DNA of 64,000 bases from Bifiguratus adelaidae (lineage: Eukaryota; Mucoromycota; Endogonomycetes; Endogonales), in NCBI GenBank assembly GCA_002261195.1, contig MVBO01000001.1, positions 446,051 to 510,050 on the forward strand, read 5' to 3'. Under the pieces are notes generated by a model. The model did no database searches and was not told the origin of the DNA. It was given only the letters and a program-made list of their open reading frames with translations. The stretch's first letter is position 1. Each line of letters begins with the position of its first letter. Made by a program: the position numbers and the translations under genes. Shown piece after piece: positions 42,586 to 54,469 of the stretch.

Positions 42586-44524
42586 TCATTGGGCCTTCTT
42601 TTGATTTCCATGGCGGTGAACCCAGGCATCTCTAAAACCGGCTGTTTCAGCCAATAACTAAAGTAGCATGTTAGCCGGAGCTGACAAGGGCTCGATTCAA
42701 AGTATACCGACCTCTTCTTTGGATACGCCATCGTTGATACTTTGCAGTACTTTGTCCACAGTCTTCGTATGATTCCCGTGCGGTTTATCGTCCCGAAAAC
42801 GCATGAACCTCCATGGACTCCTTACTTTGCCTACTTTGAATTCTTCCCACTGCACATCCTTGACCACCTCGACGATGCGATTATTGAGAGGCACACGTTC
42901 AGATTTCCATGCCTCCCATTCTTCATCGGAAACACCTAGCTCGCCGAATTCCCTGTACTCATCACGTCCGCCCCGTTCCCCGCACCACTCTAATAGGAGA
43001 AACCGAGGCTTATCCGTATCTGCGGAAGTGGCTTCTTCCAGGACAAGTTTGAAGTCGATGGAGTTTTCGTTGGCAGGCTTCCACTTGAGCATGGTGGAAC
43101 ACGTCCCAAAGGTATATGGAGCGTCGACTGAGGTAAATATTAGGCCATCGTTGCCATGCTTGAGTTTTGGAATGATTTCATTGAAGATGGCATCAAGACG
43201 GTACGAAGACTTCTGCTCCTTAAATTCAACACTGCAAGTGAGACGTGAGCAGGCAGAGCATGTACGATTAACGATGTCGCTTGAGCTTACCTGAATGGTT
43301 GTGAGCGTGCTAGTTCCCTGTTACTGGCAATCATTTTTGTGTACGGTCTTAAGATGTAATCATGAAGGTACTAGAATTACAGCATCAACATCAAGTCAGT
43401 CTTTGCGCGAAAAGCAAAATACATACGCCAAGTCTCTTGTCCAGCGGCCGCTCAATCAATAGCTGTCCATCGTATACAAGACAATCAAACGTCAGGTATC
43501 TTAGACGTGTCTAGAGCGTAATTAAACAAAAAGTTATAGACATGATTGCATGAGCATACCGATCCATCACGTTCAGTGTCCAGCACAAGTTCCCCGTCAA
43601 TGATGGTTGCCTGATGACAATTCGTGAATGTTTCATCGTCTGGACGAGGGAATCGAATATGCGGCACTTGGTAATACTCGTTGTGCCGGTCAAACTGCAT
43701 GTTATTTTCAGTCTCGAAGATGTATAGATAATTGCGCCTGCTTCACCTACCAGATAGACCTCAGGTCTTCCATCAGGCCCTTTTGTAAGCAGAGCTAGGA
43801 GGCGAATCCCGTCCGATTTCTCAGCTACATAATAACTAAAGCGAGAAAATGATGAGTAAAACGCGACTTGTCGATCGTCTAACAATTACTCATGATCTCT
43901 CAATTCGCGGAGATGCTCACTGACAAAGCTAACGGGTTGCGCTCCAGGAAACTTGTCGCTATTTCGGTGCAGGAGGTCCGCAACATGCCGTCGTAGTATT
44001 TTTGCCTTTTGCCAATCTTCAACCAGACGTCCGGGTATACTAGGCATAGCTGTCGGAGCATGCTGTTGTGGCCTCGCTGGACTGTGTTCAGTTCGAGGTC
44101 GCACCCGGCGGTCTTGTTCAGAGTTGTCTAAGGATGTACTTGCGCTTCTATCAACTGTTTCGTCTTGAACACGAGAACGCTTCCGAGGCACGCTACCACC
44201 GTTCTCCGCTGCCTCGAGAGTGCCGTTACCCTGTACTGAGGGTGAAGGAAGCGACGACTCCTTCTTCTTATCTTTGGATTCCATTAAATCTTCAGTATCC
44301 TTAACGCTTGTTTCGCGACCGGTGCTCTCGTCCTTCACGGCTGATGTGGTCGTACTCTTGTCGCGATCGGAACTGGGATGCTGCGCGACGTGTTCTGTCG
44401 AATCTCGCGATTTATCAACTCCTTCAAGGGAAGGAGTGTCTCTCTCTTTCCTTTTGACGTTCGTACCTTGGCTATCCGCTACCAGATCGCCCTGTCTTGG
44501 CAGACCCTGCGTCTGGTCAACCAT
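42586..44524 (-). CDS. CEG1: mRNA guanylyltransferase (capping enzyme alpha subunit)
   Basis: Transfers GMP to 5'-diphosphate RNA through a lysine-GMP adduct. The nucleotidyltransferase motif I is in YYVAEKSDGIRLLALL (KSDG). Other motifs: ATIIDGELVLDTERDGS, RYLTFDCLVYDGQ, DGLIFTSVDAPY, TMLKWKPANENSIDFKLVLE and, in the OB domain, SPWRFMRFRDDKPHGNH. The last exon (from about 42655) adds LLAETAGFRDAWVHRHGNQ. ATG 44524. The first exon carries about 170 residues of low-complexity S/E/K/D-rich sequence before IPGRLVEDWQKAKILRRHV, an extension not found in Ceg1/Pce1. No HCxxGxxR phosphatase site is present, so it is not a metazoan-type bifunctional enzyme. Seven or so exons. Confidence 0.93.
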
Positions 44525-44624
44525 CGCAGCAAGTGAGAACGAGCAATTTTGAAAGCTGATTGGTCGAAATTTTACATTGTTCTCTTTCGCCGAACAGTGA
44601 CAGAATGGTTTAATCGCACAATAC

Positions 44625-47600
44625 TCATATATCCATGGCCCATAGGTAGTTACTAGGCACTAGACCAAAGGCTCCTTTACCTTCATTCCGATATTGATCC
44701 CATTTTTCGCCGTACCACCAACCATCGGCGAGTTTGTGGTAAATGGCGAAGAGCTCGTTGGGGTAGAATCCCATCTCTCCGTCCTGTTGTACAGTGTAGG
44801 CATACTTTGCGCGTGCTAATCAGGACAGTAAGTATCATACACCTCGTACAATATGAAGTACGTGATACATACCCCAGGTAAGTACCGGCTTTCCGTCATT
44901 GGAATGCGTGACACTTAGCCAAGGTCCGAGCAGGCCTTTCTGTCGTGCATCCGCTTGCTCGAATTTGCGCTGATTAATGACAGCCGTGGTGAATGTGGGC
45001 ATTTGCTGATACGAAGGTGCACTTTGTAACGGCATCTGCGACATTTGCTTTCCCGGTAGCGGAGACATTGCCGGTGGTAGAGGATGCATGTCAGCAAGGG
45101 ATGTATTCGTTTGTGAATACATCATGGGAGGTGAGAAGGTTTGTTGCTGCTGAAACTGACTGTGCGAGTACGTTGGAGGGTGAGCGCGGAAATTGTTAAG
45201 ATTAGGGACACTTTGGGCAGCCATGGAGTAAGGCCCAAAGTTGGGAGGTGGAGACTGAGGTTGCATGGGCGGCGACATGGCATTGGAGAACTGGTATGAC
45301 TTCATGGCTGGTGGCGACGCGAATGCATGCATATCCACCGCGTACATGTTTCCTTGGTCAGGTGATGTTGAATACATTAATTGTTGCTGATACTGGTAAT
45401 GATCTCCTATGATTGGCACGCTGGAGCGCCGATTCATTGGTCGCCCACGGGTGTCGCTGACCACTCTACCATCTGCATCCAGGGAGATGCCAAGGATTTG
45501 CGCATTAGGGCTGGAGGGTCTGTTGCCATCCGGCGTGCGCGAATTAGGCATGGATTTGCGCTGCATGGTTGGGCTCAACGCTGGAACTGATCTACTACGT
45601 TGGGACGATGAAGTATTTGGTATGGGTGGAACGGAAAGCGGAAACGAATGCTGAGAACCCACGTCGGAAAGTGTCATTGATCTTGGTTTCGGGCTCTTCA
45701 AGGGAGGAGACTGCACGCTTACACCCAAAAGACCTTGAGATCGATCAGTTTGGTTCGCTTCACCATTAAATCCATTCGGTATTGGCGTTCTGGCTCTCTC
45801 TGCGCTCAGAGTGGCATTCGGACCCGTGCGCACAGCATTTGAGATGTCGTTCTTGATTAGCCTTCTGACAGGAGAAGCTCGCGGTGGCTGTGTCGGTATC
45901 GAGCCGGCATCTTTGCCGTCGTCTCTTTCGAACAGAGATTTCAGCTGAGTAGGTTCTAGCTTGTTGCTTTCAAGAGCCGTAATAAAATCTTTTAGCAAAT
46001 CCATTTCATCTTGCTCGGATCCCAATCGTGGTAGCACTATGTCCTCACGTCTCACTCCGGCTTCGGTTTCCTGCTGGCGATTCATATCTAACTGCTTGGT
46101 TTTCAATTGCAGTGACTTATTGTCGATGGCAATTCCATTGTCTCCAATCTGAACAATTACTTGCGATCGTGGGTCACGGAGCAATCCGCTACTATCAGAT
46201 TTTCCATCGTCATCGTTGATGATGGCCTTGATTTGAGAATTCTGTTCAGGGTAAACTGGCTCAGACACAGCAAAAACGTCTTGCAACCGTGGCGACTTTT
46301 CCATACTTTGACGTGGCTGTCCAGACAAGATCTCCGACTTTGGCTCGGTATAGTTGATTCTGGCACCTACATGTTCATTTTTGGCATTATTGCTGAGCTC
46401 TCTTGCTTTGACGAAGTTGCTCAAGCGGTCTCCAATGCTTGGATTCTTTGTAACAGCATTGTTCACATCGCTGGCGGTGCCGTACATTGCCTCCATCAAT
46501 GAAGCAACAGAGTTGCGTCGGCTGGACGTTGGTCCTTGTGATGTTGCCTTACTCGTACCATTATGAGTTCTTGAGTGTTGCCTTGACGGATTGGCACGTA
46601 AATCCTCATAAACAAGGAATTCTAGAGGTGTAAATGTCAGCGCTGTTCCGCCGTATATATGTATATATATGACTTACCAGGAAGATCTTTGCCTGATCCT
46701 GAGGATGCCACAAATTCAGCGATGTCTTTGTCGACATCGCAAGCTTCCAAGCGGACGCGTATCTTTTCGCAGGCCTGATTCGTGGGACGTCAGCCTCATG
46801 TCACCATTTGGATCGTACTCACCTCGTCGTCGATAACGCAAACGGATGATAGGAGATTGGTAAAATTCCACAAGCAATCGCGAGTGTAGTCGATCCTCTC
46901 CTCGTCCAAAAGCTGAAACATCTAGATGACAAGGCCGAAGTGAGATTTCAACATCGTTGTACCCGGCGCATGCTCTTACATCACACGCTGTCGACCCTTC
47001 ATAGTTCCATTGTTTGGTAACGTCTTGTAATGTTTCGACAGCTGCTTTGTACTCTGAATCTGCACCATGTTGAGCTTACGATAGTAGTGGGCATCATTGT
47101 GCCTTACCGAGGTTGTCTAGTGTAGTTTCAGTGCGTGAAAGATTTGTTCGGAATCGTTCGGCTTCTTTGGGTTCGGCCGGGACCATCTGTGCGCGAATAT
47201 TGCCGTACTTTGCTATTTCCACTTCATACTTCTCCTTTGCCTGCAAGTATATTCGCATCCATTAGTAAATCCAGAGATGAAATTCTTTATCCAACCTTGG
47301 CGACATAGCTCATAGTGAGATTCTTGTTCCGCCGCACTTTGTCCACAGTGATGCGTGCCTTGATGATAATCAGCATGGTGAGCTGAGCGAATAGAGAAAC
47401 GGACATGACCTACCCCTCGTCGACGATCTCGTTGATTATCCATGAATTCTGTTAATGGGACCTCAAGAACACGCTTGATATCCGCGGCGAGATCAACATG
47501 TGCTTGAGCGGTCGTTTCCAGCTCCTTTTGAGTCTGTTCCAAGGCTTGTAGAAGAGTACTGGGAGTGGCAATTCATTAGGAGAGTCGACAAGCACCTTAA

Positions 47601-47929
47601 CGTGTAATGCTTACCCCGAATCGTTCTTGCCCAGAGGTTGCTTTGCAATCTTCATCAATCGTTTGCCATAGTCATCCTCAAGTAACGCTCTAACGCTGCC
47701 TTTTGAGTACACGATCAAGAAAAAAGCTCACCTGATATGAACCTTTGCAATAACATGTTTTTCAAGTCTTCGCAAGTCTGTTTTCCATGCGATACGCGCG
47801 TCAACAACCTGTCGACACCTTCATCACCTTGACCCTGTATAGGCATGTCAGCGTGTTTCTGTTGTGCACGCACAAAGCCAAACGTCCTACCCAAAAGTTC
47901 TGAGCGTATAGCCGCTCGTTGACCATCAT
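44625..47929 (-). CDS. F-BAR and SH3 domain protein (Cdc15/Hof1/Imp2-like)
   Basis: Membrane-curving scaffold; fungal members organise the cytokinetic ring and endocytic actin. Start MMVNERLYAQNFW at 47929. F-BAR domain across small exons: GDEGVDRLLTRVSHGKQTC, DLKNMLLQRFIS, LEDDYGKRLMKIAKQPLG, then TLLQALEQTQKELETTAQAH and VDLAADIKRVLEVPLTEFMD. A disordered middle of about 550 residues (P, Q, S, M rich) follows. The SH3 domain is encoded by the last exon: YAYTVQQDGEMGFYPNELF, DGWWYGEKWDQY, GAFGLVPSNYL, ending WAMDI at 44625. One F-BAR plus one C-terminal SH3 fits Cdc15/Hof1/Imp2 better than Bzz1 (two SH3). About 850-900 residues, roughly ten introns. Confidence 0.9.
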
Positions 47930-48193
47930 GGTGTAATCGGAAGGAACGTTATTAGGCTTGCATTGTTTTCAGGTCCACCCATTGTCCTCTCCCAAATCGG
48001 CAATTTTTGGTATCGTCTGTGAGCAGTTGACGTTAAAACTTATTCGAATGTTTGTGAGTGATCATCTCCAGGGGCACATGATCCGCGCGCTTTATTATCA
48101 ATGACCGCGTCGTGTGGCCATGCGACGGTTCTATGGACAAACAACGCAAGGATATGTGTCACAGATTAGGGTATGCAACATAGGTATAGGGTG

Positions 48194-51100
48194 CTATAGC
48201 TTGGCTAGCGTGGACTTGCTTTCTTCTAGCAGGCTGCCTTTCTTTTGCATCTTGGTCAGCGATTCAAGGTTCATTTGACCAATGACGTCGGCTTGCCGAA
48301 GGACGCGCAGGCTCACTATTGATACGGCTAAGCGTTTACGGCATAACATGCGAGATATGCTTACCTGTAGCGTTGTCTCTCCGATTCTTCCCTTCGCGTC
48401 GAAAGACACTGACACGCTCTACTAAGCGCCATAATTTACCGTCCGGCACGATCGCACCGTTCTGTCGAAACGGAACATAAGCCGAATTTAACGTGATCAA
48501 CAAGGACTTCACGGAGGCGTCCTTCTCGGCGCTGATGATTCCCTGCTGCTCTAACCGAATGAAAGCATTCTTGAGCGTCTCTTTGTTGACCGCTTCTAGA
48601 TAGCTCTGTGGGAGATATGAATTTCCTGATCGAAACACCAAGCGTATCAAGCTCTTACGAGATCACCCTGATAATATAACGTTTTACCAAGAACTTGGAT
48701 ACGCTCTGTAAACACCTTCTCTTCAACCTTGAGTACGTTTTCTGCCGGTCCCTGATCCGTGTCAGTTTGAGGGGCGATCGTGAATACGCTGACGGCTGAA
48801 ATGGTCTATGTCAAAATGGTGATCCTCCACTTCGACCTTGATTCACGTACCTGCAAGCCAATAAGTCTCAACAAAAGGCCACAGGAGAAAGCAATAGAAG
48901 TCAAAGTTCTCCCGTCCGCGGATGCGCTCAGCCTCCGTCAGTCCAATGGATCCATCTTGTCCGATTTCGATCACGTCATTGGCCACCAGTCGTCCGATGG
49001 CCTTGTCTGTATTGTCCTCTACGGTGCCAGGACGAAATATAAACTCCTGCTTCAACAGACTAGACAAGAAAAACACCAAGTCCAACAGCTCTTGACGAGT
49101 CAATCGCTGACTCTCTTTCAGCCCTCCCTTCTTCACCACGGTGTATAATGCAATGGATATGATGGCTGGTAGAACCACGTGAATTAATGTATCAAGAAGA
49201 AACGCGCTAGACTCACCTTCTTCGATAAATAGATGGAGGACGGAATTGCGATAAAGACTCAACTCGAACCGCTTAAGGGCATAGAAGGTGGGCTCAATCA
49301 CTTCCGTAGATAGTCTTTGACCGACCAAATCCTTCATAATGGCTACGGAGCTAGAAAATTCAATGAGTCAGGTTTTGGAGATGAAAGCTGTAATGACGCA
49401 TGCTTACCGATCAACCACGTCGGAAATTGGCATGCCATAAAATTCGGCTACATTGCCTCCATTATTCAAGATCTGCTCTCGAAGCCATGTCACACGACGA
49501 ATGAGCTGAAAGGAGCCTTAGTGAACGATCACTATATGCGGCTGGATTAATTTACCTCACTTCTGCCCACGCCCTGAATAAAAGCCATTAGCTACAGCTA
49601 ATACAAAACGTGCATGCTAATTACCCTTCCTCTCAACGTCAACAAGACCGTGCCTACTAACGCAGTAGGCATAATGACAGATACGGAGTTCTGGATGTTG
49701 GTTAGAGCAAAGGCGTAAGGAGTATATACGACGTTGTCTTACAATATCAGCAAGAATGCGGTATCCAATTGACTTGATTAAGACCGCCTTGTCGTTGAAG
49801 CTTCGGACAGGATCAAAAACCTTCTCCGTAGAAGTACGGCGTGATATCTGCTCATCGATCCAATCGCGAAGCGAGTAGGGCTTGTGAACACGCACTGATC
49901 ACACAGCCATAAGTCATTTAGTTTCAGGTACCTTGTATCACTTACGATCGACACGGCCCCATTTGAGTTGCAAGAGACGCGATTGTGTCATGAGGGCCCA
50001 TATGCTCTCCTTCTCTTTTGGTCGCCCAAGTAGCTCGTTAACATAAGTCTCTGTCTCAATGACCTTGTCGTATCCTATGGATATGGGGACAATCATCGCA
50101 TCCTTGGCGGTCTCGTTGAGCACGGCATCGACAACAATTTTGAGGATGCCGAGCTTTGGTGGTAGAAGCTTTCCGGTTCGCGATCGGGTTCCTTCTACGA
50201 AGGCTTCAATGTTGTCTATCAATCCAAGCAATCAGTTGGATGCGGCAAAAGTGAATATTGTGACCTACATCCTTCGCTTAAAAGGACATTAATGTACTCT
50301 TCCAATACTCCCTTGTACAGCTGATCATCGCCCCACTGTCGCCGTATGAAAAAGGCCCCAGAGGTACGTAACAGAGATCCAACGATTGGCATATCCAAGT
50401 TATCTCCCGCAGCGATGTGCGGAATTTGAAGACCGAGACGGAAAAAGACATACGACACGACGAGATAGTCAATGTGAGATTTGTGGGAGGGTAACAGAAT
50501 AAGCGAACGTTTGCTTCGCGCACATTCCAGCGCAACTTGCTTCAGCTACGACGGGAAATGTCAGTGACGCATTGCCTTGATGTCATTGCAACAGCGTACC
50601 TCGTTGAAATCACTCTCTCGAATGTGTATACCTTGGTGATAGAGCCGCACGAGGATGTTGTTGATGGTGAAGGCAAAGAATCTAGACATACAATTTTAGG
50701 AACGAAGCGATGTAACCGAAAGTTTACCTCAGAGTACGAAGACTCTCCATGTGCGAAAAACATTTAACTGCAATATCTTTGGCCGCGGCATTGAGCTCGT
50801 TTAACAGAGCCTGCTCCTTTCGGCGTTGCGCTTTCGCCGCCTGTTTTGCTTCTTTAGGATCCTGGCTAGCTTTCGACATCTTCGTCATAGATTGCAGCTG
50901 TTGAGCGGCCAAATTGCGTATGCATTTTTGAACTAGCCGAGTCAACGCGTCAATGCCCTGTCTAAACAAAAGCAAAGGAAGGGCACGTACCTCGGGAACT
51001 CGTTAATACTCGATGCCTAATCTCTTCCGTGAAGCCTTCATAATAATACGGTGGACCAATGTAATCCTTGTGACTTCGCCATCCCTACATCCATCGAGTC

Positions 51101-51415
51101 GGTAAGCATGTGAGAATAGGTTTTTCGGCAACCATGTTCAATTACCTTTCCTTGATAAAAGGCATTCATACTTAGCATAAACGCCATCGGATCATTGGCA
51201 AAATTCTGTGGATCCTTCTCGCTGTCCACCATTGCAAGCTCAAAGTTGGAATAAACTTTGTCTATGTGTACAAACACCGATACCTACGTGATATTCCAGT
51301 ATCCATCCTTCAAGTTGCCGTCTTCAAGTACAACACCCTTGAAGATCAGATTGTTACCCTCCTTGACGGGCAATATCGCCTTTGTGCCCCCCATCCCATC
51401 CTCTGCTTTCCCCAT
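48194..51415 (-). CDS. PlsB-type glycerol-3-phosphate/dihydroxyacetone-phosphate acyltransferase
   Basis: First acylation of glycerolipid synthesis. All four GPAT motifs are readable: I LPSHKSHIDYLVVSYVF (HX4D), II SGAFFIRRQWG, III EAFVEGTRSRTGK, IV AMIVPISIGYDKV. Downstream are RSELIRRVTWLREQIL and a helical C-terminus ending SKSTLAKL. This is the PlsB/GNPAT/GPAM class, unlike the short Sct1/Gpt2 enzymes that ascomycetes use. A charged helix (QDPKEAKQAAKAQRRKEQ) sits before motif I. About ten introns. I place the ATG at 51415 (MGKAEDGMGGTKAILPVKEG), using a 66-nt intron at about 51225-51290 that joins DGYWNIT to EKDPQNF; an internal methionine at 51232 is the alternative. No clear PTS1 at the C-terminus. 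Confidence 0.88.
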
Positions 51416-51448
51416 CGAGAGAGAACGTGAGAATTATCGAATTTGACT

Positions 51449-51873
51449 ATGACACCTGACGCACTGCTTGAAGTGTTGAAGCGAAAGGGCGTCTTTGACG
51501 ATGTGAGACGTCAAATGCTAGCAGACTTTTCAAAAGGGGTATGGTTAGGGTGTGTAGTATGTGTCCACCACTGACCTGTGGCCAGGGACGCGAAGAACAA
51601 TTGCTGAAACAAGTGATTAATGTAATGCATGAAGCAACGACTCGGGATCCATCGCTGCTCAAACTCTCGCAGACGAAGTTTCAGGAGGCCATCTATGCTG
51701 AAATCGGAAGGTTCGTTGATGGCGTTTCTCGTCATGCGCTCAATGTATTCACAATCACTCCTAGTGAAATATTTGATCAACTGGCCAAGGATGTGATTGC
51801 GGACATGTTGCAGGTCAAGGAACAGGATGTGCGTATCGAGGAGGCTATACGGTCTCTGCCAGAGTTCGAGTAG
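51449..51873 (+). CDS. SHG1: COMPASS component Shg1 / BOD1 family protein
   Basis: Small subunit of the Set1 H3K4 methyltransferase complex in yeast; the animal relative is BOD1. ATG 51449 (MTPDALLEVLKRKGVFDDVR) gives the family N-terminal helix (LKRKGVFDDVRRQMLADF). An intron at about 51541-51588 joins FSKG to GREEQLLKQVINVMHEATTR; then DPSLLKLSQTKFQEAIYAEI follows. About 125 residues, a normal size. The stop TAG at 51873 overlaps a potential GTAGGT donor, so a further C-terminal exon cannot be excluded. Divergent from the acyltransferase with only about 33 bp between start codons. Confidence 0.75.
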
Positions 51874-52052
51874 GTCAATGACAAGAGGCTTTCTTCGCTC
51901 ATGTGGACTGATTGTTTTCGTGCAAGCTTGGAAGAGGGAGAGGCGCCAGCTCATAAACCCAAGGACAAGTAGTCATATCCATACAAGACTTTATCAACAC
52001 AACAATATAGCGGGAACGATCAGGACAGCGGGTATACAGATTCGAATTCACG

Positions 52053-53244
52053 TTAGCGGACATCCTGTGCCAGGTACAGGGATCTCAAATCCTCCAAATT
52101 TGATATCTGCTTTGCCTAAGGAAAGAAGCACTGGTCAACAGGCCTGGAGCAGCAACACACAGGATATGTATGTCGCGACCTACCTTGATCTGCAACGTCT
52201 GGACCGTTTCGCGCAACTCTGCCCTCATCACCTTATTTCGCGCATCTTGCTCGCCTTCGTCTTTGGTGTTTTCGTATTCGGCGCACAGACGATCATGATG
52301 GCTGCTATGCATGAGCTGACGATGTTCGGTCGTAGGAGATTCGCGCTACCACCTACCTTTTCAAAAGATGGAATTCTTGCTCTAAATGCGCTTCAATTGA
52401 GTCAACGAGGCGGAGGAAGTGTTCTTGATTAGCATCGGGGTCTGCAGGGTGATGGTCAACACGCATGTGAATGCACCACGCTCAGCGCCTACCATTTTTA
52501 ATAAATAAGGGCCGCTTCTGATCAGGGACTTCGGGTAGGAAGGGCATGATGATGTCGTGTAATGGCGAGGATCGAACGCCAGAAGGTGAATATGAGTGTA
52601 AATTGTCTGCTGACCTTGAGTGAGATTTGTTTGCGCTTGATGAGCGTTGAGGTTGCGATCTCAAAGACGATCTTCCCCGCGACTCCCGTGGATTTGACCC
52701 GATGGCGAGATTACCTGGGAATGGTTGTCAGCGCACAACATGAGAATGTACGAGACTAAAGGCTTACCTAATTCCTCTTCCAATCTGTCGGCGTCCTCGT
52801 CTCTACGAGCATTCTCCAAATCTTCTCCCAGTTTTTTATTCTCCAAGGACAAGATATCGTTCCTTGACTTTAGATCGTCCACTTGCTGCTGTAGAGCCTG
52901 TATAGCACCAATGACTATGCGAGAGTCTCTTTAGTATCCGATGGCTCATTTATATAGACGATTCGGTCTCACCTTGACTATTGTCATCCGTCAGACTGGT
53001 GATTTCACGAAACTGAGGTCGTGCCACCATACTGGCGTTGAGGTCACCCCAGTCGAACGAATCTGTCATGACGGACGACCTACGTATATCGCGGTCTGGA
53101 GGGTAAGCTTGCATGGTCGATGCGCGGTGCTCCAAAGCTTCCTTAGCGGCAACTTGGACAGTGTGACAAAAGCGTGTCCTTTGGTCAGTGCAAGGCAGTT
53201 TCTTTAAATGGAAATGGACATTACCCAACGCGTTTCTTGTCCAT
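52053..53244 (-). CDS. Uncharacterised coiled-coil protein
   Basis: Six exons read in phase. Exon 1 MDKKRVG; exon 2 TRFCHTVQVAAKEALEHRA through SFDWGDLNASMVARPQFRE; exon 3 a coiled coil (IQALQQQVDDLKSRNDILS, ENKKLGEDLENARRDEDAD); exon 4 a serine-rich linker (RSSSANKSHSRSADNLHSY) and IIMPFLPEVPDQKRPLFIK; exons 5 and 6 a second coil (QEHFLRLVDSIEAHLEQEF, HSSHHDRLCAEYENTKDEGE, ISNLEDLRSLYLAQDVR). The 50-nt intron near 52430-52480 bridges what would otherwise look like two genes. About 280 residues. Two coils around a disordered middle suggest a scaffold or cytoskeletal adaptor, but I name no family. Convergent with SHG1. Confidence 0.7.
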
Positions 53245-53590
53245 TGTCTTGGCTATGGCTTAAAGGACGACATTGTAGCAGCGATCATTCATGGAAGTAC
53301 ATATTTCACATTCGTCTAGTCTCATCAGCGTGCTCTATCATCATATTCAAAGACTTTTATGTGGACGAACATAAGATGCAATGCAATGTGGAAATATGCC
53401 GTATTGCATGACATGGTGTGCGTCAATCAGAACGTTATCTTTATCAGTTGTCTTGTAAAAAGCGTCAATCAATTGTCTGAAGTGTCTTCAATCTATTGTC
53501 CATGTCATTTTCACTCATCTCTTCTTGACGTTTCTAGAAAAACGCGTCACTGCCCATTTAGGATTGCAGTAACAGTGTCCATTGGCAACC
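53245..53590. promoter_or_regulatory. Divergent promoter region between the coiled-coil gene and OPI10
   Basis: 346 bp between two start codons on opposite strands. AT-rich, with no convincing ORF or conserved box that I can point to. Confidence 0.4.
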
Positions 53591-54347
53591 ATGTTTGGCT
53601 GCATCGTTGCTGGTCGTCTGGTAAGTATTGGCCTCATTACACGTGCGGCAATATTCGTTAAGGAACACTATACTCAAGCTCATACTAGGTTCAGACCAAT
53701 TTACAGCAAGTAGACGTGAACAAGTGGATATTTGAACTGCCCGAAGCTGCTTCAATCAACCACATTGTGGTCTTTCTTCTGGGGACAATACCTTTCGAAC
53801 CAGGTAATGCAGCAACAGTCCACTTTCTATGGCCGGGCAAAGACTGGCATTTGCTAGGCATGTAAGTGCAACGCAAGCATGACAGGAATGGTGCGCTAAC
53901 GCTTCCACTAGGCTATCCAATGAAAAACCCAGCGCGATATTCCGGCTGAAAGGCAAAGCCATCCCAACCTCCGACGGTACAGCTAACGTCAACATCACAG
54001 CCACAGTAGGCATATCGATTGAGCCCAAATCATCCGTTCAGACCCAAATGTCTGCCTTAACCTCCACCCATCAAGAACTCAGTGGCACGTCTGGCGCCTT
54101 GGTACTACGCACTCAGCCATCCGAATCAGAGACCGCTGCCATCGCCACCAAACTGTTACAGAATCTCTTTAATTTCGTCACGAGTTTTGCTCAGAATACC
54201 GTACCGCCGGGTGAGATTGGCTTGATGTCCCAAATGTCGGTACAGAACACGTGGCTACCGTTGAAGGTCTTTCAACAGTGGTACGATAATTTGGGACGAA
54301 AGATCAAGGCGGATCCAAATTATCTTTTAAAAGACAATGATGTGTAG
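53591..54347 (+). CDS. OPI10: Hikeshi/OPI10 family protein (Hsp70 nuclear import)
   Basis: The human homologue Hikeshi carries Hsp70 into the nucleus during heat stress; yeast OPI10 affects inositol regulation. ATG 53591 gives the invariant start MFGCIVAGR, then LVQTNLQQVDVNKWIFELPE, SINHIVVFLLGTIPFEPGNA and, after intron 2, NEKPSAIFRLKGKA. The C-terminal domain has LLQNLFNFVTSFAQ and LKVFQQWYDNLGRKI. Three exons, about 205 residues, the normal length. The FG-Nup-binding phenylalanine-rich N-terminal strand is kept. Convergent with SWI1, 122 bp apart. Confidence 0.96.
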
Positions 54348-54469
54348 GCAAATCAAAAGGAATATAGAGCCTGTCCGTTTAATGTCCCCGAGTGCACGCA
54401 AGCGCGCACGAAAACCCTCTATACAGATGCAGATTATCTATGAATACACTGCCGACGAGAATGCCATGC

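Noticed and set aside
52482-52664. Separate gene ending at the TGA at 52482
   Set aside because: A 50-nt GT-AG intron joins the preceding exon in phase to further coiled-coil exons ending at 52053, and the gap to the next possible ATG would be only 15 bp.
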